DNA of 64,000 bases from Candidatus Pantoea persica (GTDB lineage Bacteria; Pseudomonadota; Gammaproteobacteria; Enterobacterales; Enterobacteriaceae), in the NCBI RefSeq assembly GCF_013753875.1, contig NZ_SMDS01000010.1, forward strand, positions 124,001 to 188,000, written 5' to 3'. The position numbers and the translations under genes are program-made. A model generated the notes under the pieces. It was not told the DNA's origin. It did no database searches and was given only the letters and a program-made list of their open reading frames with translations. This document shows, piece by piece, positions 1 to 10,863 of the stretch (the first letter of the stretch is position 1; the number at the start of each line of letters is the position of its first letter).

Positions 1-608
1 TCGATCACCAGAATGCCGTCGTCGAACTGCGGCAGCCACGGGGTGCCGATCAGCGAGCAGATCATCGCCAGATTGCCGCCCCACAGCGTGCCCTGCCACT
101 CGCCGCTGTCCGGCGTTGCGCTTTGCCAGCTCACATTGACTGTAGGCGATGTCAGCGCCTGCCAGAAGTGGCGCAGGGTAAATTCAGATAAAGCCTCCGC
201 GCCGAAGTTGCCCGCCAGCATCGGCGCGCTGAAGCTGACGAGGCCGCACTGCGCCAGCAGGGCGAGCTGCAGGGCGGTAAAGTCGCTGTGGCCGCACAGG
301 GCCAGCGGCTGGTTGAGCAGCCGGCGCTGTAAGGCAAGGTAGTCAATCTGCGCTAGCAGACGGCTGGCGCCGTAGCCGCCGCGCACCGCCAGCACGATGT
401 CGGGCAGCGTCTCGAGCTGAGCCAGCTGGTTGAATTCGGCGAGCCGCTCGGCGTCGCTGCCGGCGAAGCGCTGAAAGCGCCGCGTGATGGCCGCCAGATT
501 ATCGACCCGATGGCCCGCCGCGCGCAGCCGCTCGACGCCGCGCCATGCGGCGGGCTGGTTGTGACAATAGCCGGAGGGGGAAACAAGATGAATTGCGCAT
601 GAAATCAT
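1..608 (-). CDS. ldcA: LD-carboxypeptidase LdcA, 5' part, cut by window edge
   Basis: Murein tetrapeptide LD-carboxypeptidase; in the cytoplasm it removes the terminal D-Ala from recycled tetrapeptides. The frame opens with ATG at 608 (protein begins MISCAIHLVSPSGY) and stays open for about 202 codons to the window edge, out of roughly 305 usual. The family's catalytic serine region is visible as GHSDFTALQ, followed by SAPMLAGNFGAEAL and GGNLAMICSLIGTPW. It is divergent from emtA, the arrangement seen in E. coli. No lesion is seen in the visible part. Identity is confident; intactness beyond the edge is unknown. Confidence 0.9.
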   Translation of the reverse strand, partial: MISCAIHLVSPSGYCHNQPAAWRGVERLRAAGHRVDNLAAITRRFQRFAGSDAERLAEFNQLAQLETLPDIVLAVRGGYGASRLLAQIDYLALQRRLLNQPLALCGHSDFTALQLALLAQCGLVSFSAPMLAGNFGAEALSEFTLRHFWQALTSPTVNVSWQSATPDSGEWQGTLWGGNLAMICSLIGTPWLPQFDDGILVI

Positions 609-767
609 AACTATTTTCCTGCAGTTAGCGGGCGTATATCGCGCCGATGATGACGAAAAGCGCGACGTAAGTCACTGCGCGGCACGGTTTTTAACACGAT
701 TAGGATAAACGGTAATTTTGCTGCGGCGCGCGCCAGGTATGATAGCCTGTGCCACTACTGCATCAGG

Positions 768-1371
768 ATGAAAAAATTGCTGAAATTCCTCTACCTTGCG
801 CTTTCCTCGCTGCTGCTGGCAGGCTGCGCCAGCAAGCCGCCAAAACAGGTCGTCAAACAACGCAATACCCCGCTCACCCAGGCGCCGCCGAGCAATATCA
901 ATGCCGCCTGCTCGATGTTCACCGAAGATGCCGCCAGTCATTATGGTGTGGATGAGAAGCTGATCAGCGCCATTATCACTGTCGAGTGGGGCGGCAATCC
1001 CCGCGTGCAAAGCCTCGACGGCGGGCCGTGAGGTGTACCGCGTGCAGGGACGCCGCGGGCAGTTTTCCAATGCGGAGCTGCGCTATCCGGCGAAAAATAT
1101 CGATATCGGTACCGCCTATATCAAAATCCTGCAGCAGTCGGCGCTGGCCGGCATTCGCGACCCGCTGACGCTGCGCTACGCCACTATCGTCTCCTACGCC
1201 AACGGCGCCGGGGTGCTGCTGCTCACCTTCTCCTGCGACCGGGATCGCGCCATCGCCATGATCAACGCCATGTTGCCAGACGAATTTTATCAACACGTGC
1301 AGAACAAGCATCCCGCCGCGCAGGCGCCGCACTACCTCTGGAAGGTCACCACGGCGTACCGAACCATTTAA
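768..1371 (+). pseudogene. emtA: Membrane-bound lytic transglycosylase E, broken
   Basis: Outer-membrane endo-lytic murein transglycosylase. The N-terminus has a lipoprotein signal (lipobox LLAGC). The transglycosylase core begins with the catalytic-Glu region AIITVEWGGNP, where the family usually has ESGGNP. The frame stops at 1029-1031 and the rest continues in another frame (GREVYRVQGRRGQ to APHYLWKVTTAY). Comparison with the E. coli protein indicates loss of about 14 codons covering the GLMQ motif, with a frameshift. The enzyme cannot be made as a functional protein. Confidence 0.85.
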
Positions 1372-1375
1372 CGGC

Positions 1376-2346
<971 letters not shown>

Positions 2347-2429
2347 TCGGTGGCGGTGCAGGGCGTGACTTTTTCTGCTTCCCTTTTTTTACCCAGATTA
2401 AATATATATTCGTCATTGATTTTAAATTC

Positions 2430-3277
2430 AGCGACGCGGTGAACCGCGGCATCGACCTGGTGCCGGTGGTGGCGGACTCCACCTCGACGGCGAAAATTTC
2501 GCCCTTTATCAAGGCGTTTCCCGACCGGCTGGTCAGCGTCGGCATCGCCGAGCAGACGCTCGGCGGCAAGATTGCCGTCACCTGCAACGCCGAGCCCTTT
2601 TTGATCTCGCGCGCCAACGAGCAGGTCAAGGTCGATGTCTGCTATAACAACATCAACGTCAAGCTGTTCGGCCTCAACGCCAGCACCCACCACAGCATCG
2701 ACGATATCGCGGTGATGCGCGGCTTCGGCAATATCGAAATCTACGCCCCCTCATTACCCGCTTGAGTGCCGGCAGATTATCGACTACGCCATCGATCACG
2801 TCGGCCCGGTCTATCCGCCTCGACGACAAAGATCTGCCGCAGCTGCATGACGAAAGCTACCGCTTCGCGCCCGGCAACATCGACCTGCTGCGCGAGGGCA
2901 AGGATATCGCGCTGGTGGCGATAGGCTCCACGGTGCATGAGATCGTGCAGGCGGCAGAGTTGCTGGTGGAGAAAGGGATCTCGGCGGGTGTGATCGGCGT
3001 TCCATCCATCAGACCCTGCGATACTCAACAGCTGCGCAACCTGTTAAATCACTATCCAGCCGTGATCAGCGTGGAAGAGCACAACGTCAACGGCGGCGTC
3101 GGCAGCTTGGTGGCGGAAGTGCTGGCGGAGGGCGGCTGCGCCATTCCGCTGTTGCGTCTGGGCATTCCGGACGGGCAGTACACCATCGCGGGCGATCGCG
3201 CCTCTACCCGCGCGCATTGCGGCATTGACGCCGCGAGCGTCGTCAACAGCGCAGTGCGAATTTGTTCAGGAGCCTGA
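2430..3277 (+). pseudogene. Transketolase C-terminal subunit, broken
   Basis: Pyrimidine-binding and C-terminal domains of a split transketolase. Visible pieces are VADSTSTAKISPFIKAFP, GIAEQTLGGKIAVTCNA, ASTHHSIDDIAVMRGFG and, in a second frame, EEHNVNGGVGSLVAEVLAE. Against the family there are frame-preserving losses after IAEQTL (about 9 residues) and after LNA (about 7), and a frameshift near 2760-2815. The N-terminal thiamine-diphosphate subunit is absent. It is followed closely by the FGGY kinase, which suggests a catabolic operon feeding the pentose phosphate pathway. Confidence 0.75.
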
Positions 3278-3279
3278 CT

Positions 3280-4672
3280 ATGGAAGACGCCCTTATTCTG
3301 GCGATTGACGAAGGCACCATCAATGCCAAAGCGATCGCCGTCAATCGCTAGGGCCGCGCGGTGGCGCGCGGCAAGCCAGCCGCTGACGCTCGCCCATACG
3401 CAGCCGGGGCTGGCGGAGCAGGACGCGCTGGCCATCTGGCAGGCGGTCAAGCAGGCGGCAGCCGACTGCCTGGCGCAGTGCGGCGGCGCGCCCGTGGCGG
3501 CGGTGGCCATCAGCAACCAGCGCGAGTCGGTGCTGATCTGGCAGCGGCGCGACGGCAGGCCGCTGACGCCGCTGGTGAGCTGGCAGGATTGCCGCTCGGA
3601 GGCCTTCTGCCGCGACCTGCGCGCCGCGGGCAACGCCACACGCATTACCGGGCTGACCGGACTGGCGGTAGATCCAATGTTCCCGGCGGCGAAGCTGACC
3701 GGCATGCTGGCGGCGATCCCGGACGGTGCGGCGCGCGCGGCGGCGGGAGAGTTCTGCATCGGCACGGTCGACAGCTGGCTCAGCTGGCAGCTCAGCGCAG
3801 GGGAAACTTTTGTCACCGACCACGCCAACGCTGCGCGCACCCAGCTCTACAGTCTGCACAGCAGGGGGTGGGACGAGGAGCTGCTGCGGCTGTTTCAGCT
3901 GCCGCGCGCCGCGCTGCCAGCCATCGTGCCGTCGGCCAGCGTGCAGGGCGTCGTGGCAATCAGCGATATTTCCGGCCTGTCGCCCGGCACGCCGATTCTG
4001 GCGCGCATCGGCGACTCCCACGCGGCGTTGCAAGCGCAGCGCCGTGGCGACGAGGAGGTGGTGAGGGCGACCTATGGCACCGGCTCCTCCCTGATGATGT
4101 CGATGGCGACGCCGCTGCTCACTGACAACGGCCTCAGCACCACCATCGCCTTGCTAGGGAAAATGCTCGGCATTCAGGACCCGCGCGAGCTGACCGCGCT
4201 GGCGCAAACCACGCAGCATAATCAGGGCATCTATTTTGTGCTGGCGCTCTCCGGGCTGGGAGCGCCCTGGTGGAATCTTCAGGCGCGCAGCATGGTGTGC
4301 GGCCTGACTGATGCCGCCACGCCCGCAGTGCTGGTGTGCGTGGCGCTGGAGTCGATCGTCTTTCAGATCGCCGACGTCTTTTTCGCCATGGAGCAGGCGA
4401 GCGGCTAGCATCTTTCGGCACTCTGCGTCGACGGCAGCGCTACCGCCAACGACTGGCTGATGCAGCGGCAGGCGGACGTGCCACAGCGCCCGCTGCTGCG
4501 TGCACCTACAGCGGAAGCGCCGGCGCTGGGCTGGTGTCAGGAGGGCAGCTAGATGCAGGCGTTGCAGGGCGGCACGCGCGTCGAGCCGCGCGTGGAGCTG
4601 GCGCAGGCGATGCGGGAGAACTATCAGGGCTGGCTGGCGGCGATAGCGCGCTGCCGGTTTCAGCCGACGTGA
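3280..4672 (+). pseudogene. FGGY-family carbohydrate kinase, broken
   Basis: Glycerol-kinase-like sugar kinase. The start MEDALILAIDEGTINAKA holds the phosphate-binding loop (family DxGTTxxK; here a Thr has become Ile). Lesions are a TAG at 3349-3351 (CAG to TAG inferred), a frameshift near 3370, a TAG near 4405 and another near 4548. The middle is long and well preserved (AVAISNQRESVLIWQRRDG, RATYGTGSSLMMSM). It starts 3 nt after the transketolase stop. The substrate is unknown; erythritol, threitol or a related polyol is plausible from context. Confidence 0.75.
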
Positions 4673-4687
4673 ATGTTAGCAAATGCA

Positions 4688-5056
4688 TTAAATGAGGTCT
4701 TCAACAAGGTGTGGACGCGGGTGACAAGGTCCGATCGTAAAGACGCAAAACGCTACCCCTGGCTGCTCGGCCCGCGCAGTCTCTTGCGCGCCTGCTGTCA
4801 GCCGGCGCAAAAGGTGTAAAAAAAACGCGCAGAAGGCCAGTTTTGTCTGTCTGGGTTTAACCAAGCGGATCGCGTGCTCAAGCATGTGCTGCTCGTCGCG
4901 TTCGCTGTGGCAACGATGCTGGCGCGCGCGTCTCAGCAGGCCGAAAATCTCTTCCCGACTGGTCTCATGGCCTGATTCGGCCAGTACCACCAACGCATCG
5001 CCAATCGCGCGACACACCTCATCGTAATATTCTTAATTCAATACATCGCGTTTCAT
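4688..5056 (-). pseudogene. Small helical protein, possibly AriR/YmgB-like, early stop
   Basis: ATG at 5056 sits behind a strong AGGAGG site, but codon 8 is TAA. The rest is open: VCRAIGDALVVLAESGHETS, then REEIFGLLRRARQH and MLEHAIRLVKPRQ. The spacing of hydrophobic residues resembles the AriR/YmgB biofilm-regulator family found at 14.5-15.7 kb. The C-terminus after about residue 70 looks like read-through of non-coding DNA. A GTG at 5017 could restart translation. The family call is tentative. Confidence 0.45.
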
Positions 5057-5236
5057 CACGCCTCCTGTTTCGCCTCGCCGACAGGCGTAAAAACCTGTCC
5101 AGAAACAGTAGTCAGGATTGGTACAGGCTGTAAACCTACGCAGGGCGGAAAGGCATCAGAAGATCAGGGGCTCGCTTAGCATGCACGTCGTCGCGCAGCA
5201 ACCGGCGCGGCGCCTGAAGGCCGCGCCAGTGACGCC

Positions 5237-6923
5237 TTAGCTGCGGGTAGAGAGGGTTTGCAGCACGTTGAGCTGGGTCATCGCCTCCTGCATCGCGTCC
5301 ATTCCCGTCGACAGGGCGCGCAGGCTGTCCAGCAGTCGGGTGATGGCGCCACGCTCATGGCGCGTTTGATGGCTCATCGCCGCAATGGTATCGGCCGCGC
5401 GAATGCTGCGCTCGTCCATATCCGTGGCGCGCTGCACCATCTGCGTGGCCACGTCGCGAATGCGGGAAATGGTGCCCACAGCCTCGCTGATGTTGCTCGC
5501 CGTCGCTTCCGCCTGCTCTCTGGAGGAGTGCGCCAGAAGACGAACCTCCCCTACTACCACGGCAAATCCCCTGCCCGCCTCGCCGGCGCGTGCGGCTTCC
5601 ACCACAGCGTTGAGCGCCAGAATATTGGTCTGGAAGGCGATATTGCTGATGCCGTGCGTTATGACGTTGATGCCGTTGGAAATCGCTTCCAGATCGTCCA
5701 GACTTTCCCCCCTGCCGGCTCTGCGCAAGCTGACTATCTCTAGCGCTGTCGCTGATGGCGCGGATGCTGCTTTCCGCCAGCGTCAGTGCCTCGCCCTAGC
5801 TCTGGGTGGCCGCCTCCAGCTCCTGCTGATAGTTCACCACGCGCGACTGCACCCGGTTCAGCGCCTCCCAGCAGCGCAGCGCGCGCTGAGCGTAATGGGC
5901 GGCGTAGCTGGCGTACTCCACCGGAAACTGCGTCATCGCCTTGACGTCGTGGTGAAAAAACACCAGCGCGGAGAGCGTCTGGTTGATCGGCACGCCAAGG
6001 ATTTCGCCAAAGCCAGAGAAGCCCGCGCCGGGGATCCCTTTTAAAAAATGGGCGTCGTGGAGATGTTCGGCGTTGCCTGCGCGCCGCAGGATGCAGTCAT
6101 TCATCAGGATGGCCGCCGTCTTGCCGTGGCGGCGGGTAAACGCCAGCCAGTCGCGCTGCGTGGCCTGTTTGAAATCAGTCTCGCGCATCAGATAGATGCC
6201 GATCGCTGAATTCCAGATCGCAGAAAAAGTGCACGCTGTCGCCCTCAATCTTCGCCACCGAGCGAATAAAAAACGCCTCGCCCACTTTGACGGCGAACGT
6301 CAGTCCCTTCAGCCGCTCGGGGAGCTGCTGTTCGCGCAGCCCAGATGCCCAGCCAGCGCCTAGGTAAGCGGCTGCTGCTGCCCCTGCGGATTGAACACTG
6401 AGGTCAGGGTCCGCTTCAGCGGGTCGGCTTCCGCGATAAGCCAGCTTTTGTCGAGCGGCTCGAAGTTCTGACTCATGAAGGGCGCAAAGGATTTGCCCGC
6501 CGCCATCTGGCAGAACATGATCACCGCTTTGCCCTGCAGCACGCAGCCGCCTGCGCCGATCCAGGTGACGTCGAAGCGGGCGCGAAGTCTGGTCGCCAGC
6601 GCTGCATTCCCATCGCATATAGGCGGCCGCCTGCTTGTTCGCTGCTCACTGCACGGCGCCACATCGACATCCGCCCAGCTCCCCCGCTGAGCGGGGCTGC
6701 CAAAGACGCCTGACGGCACCTTGCCTTCTGCATCGGAGCGCGTTATCTGCCACTCCTGTGAAACAGCTGGTAATGATTTTTTGCCGACCATTAACGCGCT
6801 GAGCGGCGCCTTGTGCGCGGCTGGCGGGCCATCCTCCTGCATCGCGCCGGATGGCGTTAGTGCGGTTTCCGGCCCTCTGTGAGAGGAAAACGTAACAAAG
6901 GCGTAAACACTCAGTATAAACAT
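5237..6923 (-). pseudogene. FIST-domain methyl-accepting chemotaxis protein, broken
   Basis: Reading 3' to 5' on the + strand, the N-terminal half resembles FIST_N/FIST_C sensory domains: ARFDVTWIGAGGCVLQGKA, then GIPGAGFSGFGEILGVPINQ, a good FIST_C signature. The C-terminal half is a methyl-accepting signalling domain with the hairpin tip [16 protein letters not shown]. No transmembrane segment is evident, so it was probably a cytoplasmic receptor. Lesions include a TAG near 6360, frameshifts near 6230, 6330, 6600 and 5728, and a TAG near 5797. Its natural ligand is unknown. Confidence 0.65.
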
Positions 6924-6974
6924 CGGTCTTCGCTACGCTTTAATTTAAAGAGTGCTAACCGAAGGAGACGAGCT

Positions 6975-7223
6975 ATGTTAGGAAAAATTGAAGATACCGT
7001 AAAATAAGTTGCCGGTGCCACTGCACAACAGTGGGGCGAAGCCACCGATTCTCCGCGTCATCGCGTTCGCGGCACCGCACGCCGTTATTCCAACCAGGCG
7101 ACCTACGCTGCGCGCGATGCGGCAGACTGCATCAAAAACCAGGTTTAGTCCAACCCGCTTGCCGGTCTGGCGATAGCAGCTGGCGTCGGCGTCCTTCTCG
7201 GTTCCCTGCTGGGCCGTAAATAA
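6975..7223 (+). pseudogene. CsbD/DUF883-like small stress protein, two stops
   Basis: An 83-codon frame with a good ribosome site (AAGGAG) starts MLGKIEDTVK, like CsbD-type proteins. It ends in a hydrophobic, glycine-rich segment (LAGLAIAAGVGVLLGSLLG) followed by RK, as in the ElaB/YqjD/DUF883 ribosome- or membrane-tethered family. TAA replaces codon 11 and TAG replaces the codon before SNPLAGLA. Both termini remain recognisable, so decay is recent. A double hairpin follows. Confidence 0.7.
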
Positions 7224-7231
7224 CCTGGCCT

Positions 7232-7254
7232 CTCCTCGCGCTTGGCGCGAGGAG
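7232..7254 (+). terminator. Perfect GC-rich hairpin after the CsbD/DUF883-like gene
   Basis: CTCCTCGCGC and GCGCGAGGAG form a 10-bp stem around TTG, 9 nt after the stop codon. No T-run follows directly, so it is either a processing or stability hairpin or acts with the next one. Confidence 0.5.
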
Positions 7255-7258
7255 TCTG

Positions 7259-7290
7259 GGAAGGGACTCACGTCCCTTCCTTTGTTGTTT
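7259..7290 (+). terminator. Rho-independent terminator
   Basis: GGAAGGGAC and GTCCCTTCC pair around TCAC, followed by TTTGTTGTTT. This is the likely terminator of the small stress-protein gene. Confidence 0.65.
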
Positions 7291-7568
7291 ATCCCTGCGC
7301 TGATTTCCACTGTTGTTGAGCCTGTGCCCCTGCTGTTTACCCCTGTGCATCTTCCCCGCGTTTTCTCCTCCCGCTGTGATATCGACCCACTCTGTTCCTG
7401 CTGCCGTCCTGAGCGTTTTCTCTCTCTGCTGTTGCTCGACTCTTGTTTATTTCGGCTGCTATCTCTGCCCGGTTTCATCGCCGCCCTCGCCCGACCGTTC
7501 GTAGCGACTGCCGCAAGCGCGCCATTGTCACTGAGCGCTTCCCGGCTGCTAGCGTCGCGTCACAGCGG
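7291..7568. other. Gene-free pyrimidine-rich tract
   Basis: About 200 bases of the + strand (7291-7480) are strongly C/T-rich with recurring CTG and TTTTC/TCTCTC words. Reading frames through it give low-complexity Q/S/R-rich products on the - strand and nothing recognisable. I see no gene. Confidence 0.5.
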
Positions 7569-8135
7569 CTACAGCCGTCGCGGCGCATCGCTTCTCTGCA
7601 GCGTCATCAGCGCGGGAATGCTGATTAGCGCCGTCGCCATCACATACCAGGCGGGAATATCCAGATTGCCGGTCTGCTTTATCAGCCCGGCGCAGCCGGA
7701 AAACAGCGCGTTAGAGAGTGAATAAGCCAGGCCCCAGCCCGGTGTAGCGCACGTGGGTGGGAAACATCTCCGCCAGCATTCCGACAACGCCCCCGGCGAT
7801 AAACACCACCAGCGCGCTGAGCGCTAGCGAGGCGGCGGCGTCCTGCAGCAGGTTCAACAACGGCAAGGCGAGCAGTAAATGGTTGCCGCAAAGCCGAGAT
7901 TCGAGATCACCGTGATCAGCAGCGCTTGGTAAAAACCGGCGTGCAGCGCCGACTGCAGATAGCTGGGCATGATCACCAGCCAGGTATAGCCCACCGCCGA
8001 CCAGAGCATCACGCCCGCCACCGCCAGCAGGATAATCTTGACCGTCTGCGCGGCGCTGGCGCATAAAGCTCGGCGTATCCTCCATGTGCAGCCGCAGCCA
8101 CAGCGCCATCAGCCCGAGCGGCAGCGCCAGGCCAG
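7569..8135 (-). pseudogene. MFS (ProP-like) transporter, C-terminal remnant
   Basis: The C-terminal half of a metabolite:H+ symporter is visible in three frames: ALWLRLHMEDTPSF (cytoplasmic loop), SALVVFIAGGVVGMLAEMFP and THVRYTGLG, then AYSLSNALFSGCAGLIKQTG and the C-terminus LMTLQRSDAPRRL. The THVRYTG motif is typical of the proline/betaine or alpha-ketoglutarate permease family. At least two frameshifts are present. Its 5' half was deleted and the break joins a FAD-monooxygenase fragment near 8135. Confidence 0.65.
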
Positions 8136-8137
8136 CA

Positions 8138-8366
8138 TCGCTTCGCCGCCCATCTCCGCCTCCAGCGTCTCCGCACGCTGGTGCGGCAGCGCCAGCAGCT
8201 TCTCCAGCAGGCCAAGATGGTGCATCACCTCCAGCGTAGAGGGGTGAATGGTGTCGCCGCGAAAATCGCCCAGGAAATCGGCATGTTTTTCAATGACCAC
8301 CACCTGCAGGCCAGCCGGGCCGCCGCCGACGATACAGCAGTCAGCGGAAAGTGCCTCTGGTGACAT
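8138..8366 (-). pseudogene. FAD-dependent monooxygenase, N-terminal remnant
   Basis: Starts MSPEALSADCCIVGGGPAGL, a Rossmann FAD-binding motif (GxGxxG type). Then VVVIEKHADFLGDFRGDTIH includes the acidic residue that binds ribose and the GDTIHPSTLE segment of PHBH-type hydroxylases. About 10 residues between the glycine motif and the second strand are missing, and the gene is cut off near codon 76 by the MFS fusion. Non-functional. Confidence 0.65.
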
Positions 8367-8498
8367 AAAAGCTCCTCGGTTATGCCACACAGTGTAGGCC
8401 AGCTGTCCGCCACAAAGTACAGACCGCTTGCAGGGATATTGCCGTCTGGCTGCCCAGCTTAAAGCTCGTGTTAATCACCTCACAATCAAGGAGAGAGC

Positions 8499-8791
8499 AT
8501 GTCGAGATTCACAGGAAGCAACAACAACGGCTACTGTCAGGACAGCGAAATCTCCTGGGTGCACTGGGATAACCTGCCGGCCAGCGCCGAGGCGCTGCGC
8601 GAGTTTACCCGCCACATTATCCGTCTGCGCGCCGAGCAACCACTACTGCGCCGTGAAAACTAGCGCGACGGCATGGAGATCAAGTGGTTTAACGCCGGCG
8701 GCGGCTTCCAGCAGGCGGAGCAGTGGGAAGAAGGCACAACGTGCTTTTTGAGCTCGAGGGACGCAGTCTGGCGCTATTCAGACGTCCCTGA
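8499..8791 (+). pseudogene. glgX: Glycogen debranching enzyme GlgX, C-terminal remnant
   Basis: GSNNNGYCQDSEISWVHWDN matches the GNNNxYCQD segment of GlgX/isoamylase-type enzymes, followed by LREFTRHIIRLRAEQPLLRR. A TAG (TGG inferred) lies at 8661-8663 and a frameshift near 8740 before LFELEGRSLALFRRP. The catalytic alpha-amylase barrel is missing. This is only the end of a deleted gene; no glg neighbours remain. Confidence 0.6.
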
Positions 8792-8858
8792 TGAGATACA
8801 CGCGGCAGGGGTCACCACCTGCCGCATCCTCCTAGCCTGACCCGCTCCAACAACTCCC

Positions 8859-8876
8859 TTGTGATGCAAATCACAA
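8859..8876. promoter_or_regulatory. Candidate CRP site
   Basis: TTGTGATGCAAATCACAA contains TGTGA-N6-TCACA with both half sites perfect and is a complete 18-bp palindrome apart from the central bases. It lies about 235 bp upstream of yciG and just past the glgX remnant. It may serve yciG distally or be left over from a lost gene. Confidence 0.6.
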
Positions 8877-8897
8877 TTCAGCACAATTCATCAAATT

Positions 8898-8920
8898 GTA
8901 CAGCTATTTAAAAGCTGTAC
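8898..8920. repeat. Inverted repeat GTACAGCT-N7-AGCTGTAC
   Basis: Perfect 8-bp arms around ATTTAAA, spacing typical of an operator. It sits 22 bp downstream of the CRP-like site. The regulator is unknown. Confidence 0.5.
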
Positions 8921-9110
8921 AGAAATATTTTTTTCCTTTTACCGTTAGGCTATTAGCCGCGCTTATTTCAGGAAACGATTATTTTTCTTCTCTGTCGGCA
9001 TAAGTTTTATCCAGAATGGAACATTGCAAAAACCGCGTTCCCCTTACATAGTTAAATCGCATTGAATCTCTTTTAATTATTATTATTATTTTTTACAGAG
9101 AGGAATTTGT

Positions 9111-9296
9111 ATGACTCAGCGACGTGGTGGAGCAGGTAATTTTGCCGCAAATCCGGAAAGAGCAAGGGAAGCGGGCAAAAAAGGCGGCCAAATAAGCAGT
9201 GGCAATTTTAAATATAACCGGGAGCGCGCGGTGGAGGCCGGCCGGGTCGGCGGCAAACTCAGCCGTCGCACCGCCGCCGACAAAAGCGCCGGCTAA
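9111..9296 (+). CDS. yciG: Stress-induced KGG-repeat protein YciG
   Basis: Intact 61-residue protein of the con-10/KGG family, induced by general stress (RpoS-linked in E. coli). It begins MTQRRGGAGNFAANPERARE and carries two KGG-type repeats (EAGKKGGQISSGNFKYN and EAGRVGGKLS). A GAGAGGAAT ribosome site lies 5-7 nt upstream of the ATG. It stands alone with its own terminator and long upstream region, and survives among decayed genes, so selection probably maintains it. Confidence 0.9.
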   Translation: MTQRRGGAGNFAANPERAREAGKKGGQISSGNFKYNRERAVEAGRVGGKLSRRTAADKSAG

Positions 9297-9306
9297 GTGC
9301 CAGAAC

Positions 9307-9350
9307 AAGCCGGGAGCGCTTCCCGGCTTATCCTTTCCTTTCTTCTTTTT
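9307..9350 (+). terminator. Rho-independent terminator of yciG
   Basis: AAGCCGGGA and TCCCGGCTT form a 9-bp stem with loop GCGCT, followed by a T-rich tail. Confidence 0.8.
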
Positions 9351-9499
9351 CACGCCAGCCTTCATTATTTAATATCCTGTTTTCTTTCTTAACCTTCCAA
9401 TGACCGACACGCAATAAATAAAATTCCGCCAGAAAAGCTTTATTTATCCTTTCCCGCCAGTGTAACATCATTTATTTTCGCCCGGATAAACCATTCAAT

Positions 9500-10754
9500 T
9501 TAGCGCTGGCGGGGTCGCGACGCCACATCGGTGCTGCCGCAGCGGCGATGGCGACGTCATCGTAGCCGTCCGGCAGGTTCATCACCCGGTGTGCAGCCCG
9601 GCGGGTTGCTGCGCGGCAGAAAATCGGCGCCGAGGTAGCGCGCAATCAGGTTGCAGAGAAACTGGCGCCGCTGGCGGTAGAGCTGCCGCATGCGGCGAAT
9701 ATGATCCATGTAGTGTCCCTGCTGGATACCAGCGCCTTCGGCACTACCAGGTAGCCAATGCGCAACGCCGGATAGAGCGTCTTGCTGAAGGTGCCCATGT
9801 AGATAACCGGCGCGTCCGGCTCCAGCCCCTGCAGCGAGGGAAAGGGCTGCCCGGAAAAGCGGAATTCGCTATCGTAATAATCCTCCACTAGCCAGCGGTT
9901 ATGGCGGCGCGCCTGCGCCTTTCCAGGCTGAGGTGCGCGCCCAGCGGATACTGGTGCGACGGCGTGACAAACACCATCTTTGGCGCTTTGCCGCGCCCGG
10001 CCGCCTCCGGGTTCAGCCCCTCTTCATCCACCGCCACCGGCCGGATGGCGAGGCCGTTGATGCGCAGCAGATTGCGGATGCCACAGTACCCCGACTCCCC
10101 AATCCAGACCACATCACCCGGATCGCACAGCACGCGCGTCACCAGATCCACCGCCTGATGAATGCCTTCGGTGGTCAGAATGCTGTCGGCGTCGGCGCGC
10201 ACTGAGCGCGCCACGCGCAGGTAGTCCGCCAGCGCCGCGCACAGCGCCGGACAGCCGCCCTGGCTGCTGTAGATCAGGCGGCTCACCTCCGGCTCACGGT
10301 TAAGGCGCGCCTGGCTCTGGCTGAATAGCCTGTGCGGAAACGCCGACACATCGGGCGTGCCCGGCAAAAAGGCGCCCCACTGCCAGGGCGAGGCGTTGGC
10401 ATGGCCGAGCAGCATCGCGCCGCGGCGGGAGAGGCTGACCGGCGCAGGCGCGGGCACCTCGTCCGCGCCCGCCAGGCCGTGCCGACTGAACGCCGTCTCC
10501 GGCAGCCCCTCCGCAATCCAAGTGCCGCTGCCAGTGCGGGCTGTTACATAGCCCTGCGCCACCAGGGTCTAATAGACGCTGACCACGTTATTGCGCGACA
10601 GGCTCAGATCGCGCGTCGCCGGCAGGCGGCTGCCGCCGGGAAAAACGCCCTCGCGGATAGCGTTGCGCATACAGATCAGCAGGCGCTGCTGCAGCGAGCC
10701 CCGCGGTAAAAACTGCAGATGTGCTAACAGATGATCGGCGTACAAACTCCGCAA
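9500..10754 (-). pseudogene. MocR/GabR-type regulator (GntR plus aminotransferase fold), broken
   Basis: The N-terminal winged helix of the GntR family reads LQQRLLICMRNAIREGVFPG then RLPATRDLSLSRNNVV. A TAG (CAG inferred) follows VY at 10570-10572. The large domain has the PLP-fold segments SSQGGCPALCAALADYLRV, DPGDVVWIGESGY and FVTPSHQYPLG, with the PLP-lysine region in another frame as MGTFSKTLYPALRIGY. Frameshifts lie near 9888, 9645 and 9590. It is divergent from the GABA-type aminotransferase gene, which suggests a GabR-like activator; that is inference. Confidence 0.75.
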
Positions 10755-10863
10755 TTGGCTCTATCCTTTTGTCGGAAATTGGCTCTGGCAACTTACCTCG
10801 CCTCGCAGGTAAATAAACGTGTTTAGCGCGAGTGGTAAAGACGCTTATTGCTGAGGAGGGGGT

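Larger units (their letters stand above)
8792..9110. other. Gene-free region upstream of yciG
   Basis: AT-rich, no open frame of interest. It holds a CRP-type palindrome and an 8-bp inverted repeat (separate entries) and is the upstream regulatory region of yciG. Confidence 0.6.

Noticed and set aside
6978..7478. 166-codon frame rich in Gln, Ser and Arg on the - strand
   Set aside because: It overlaps the CsbD/DUF883-like gene antisense and continues through the pyrimidine tract; composition follows the DNA bias, with no ribosome site or family motif.
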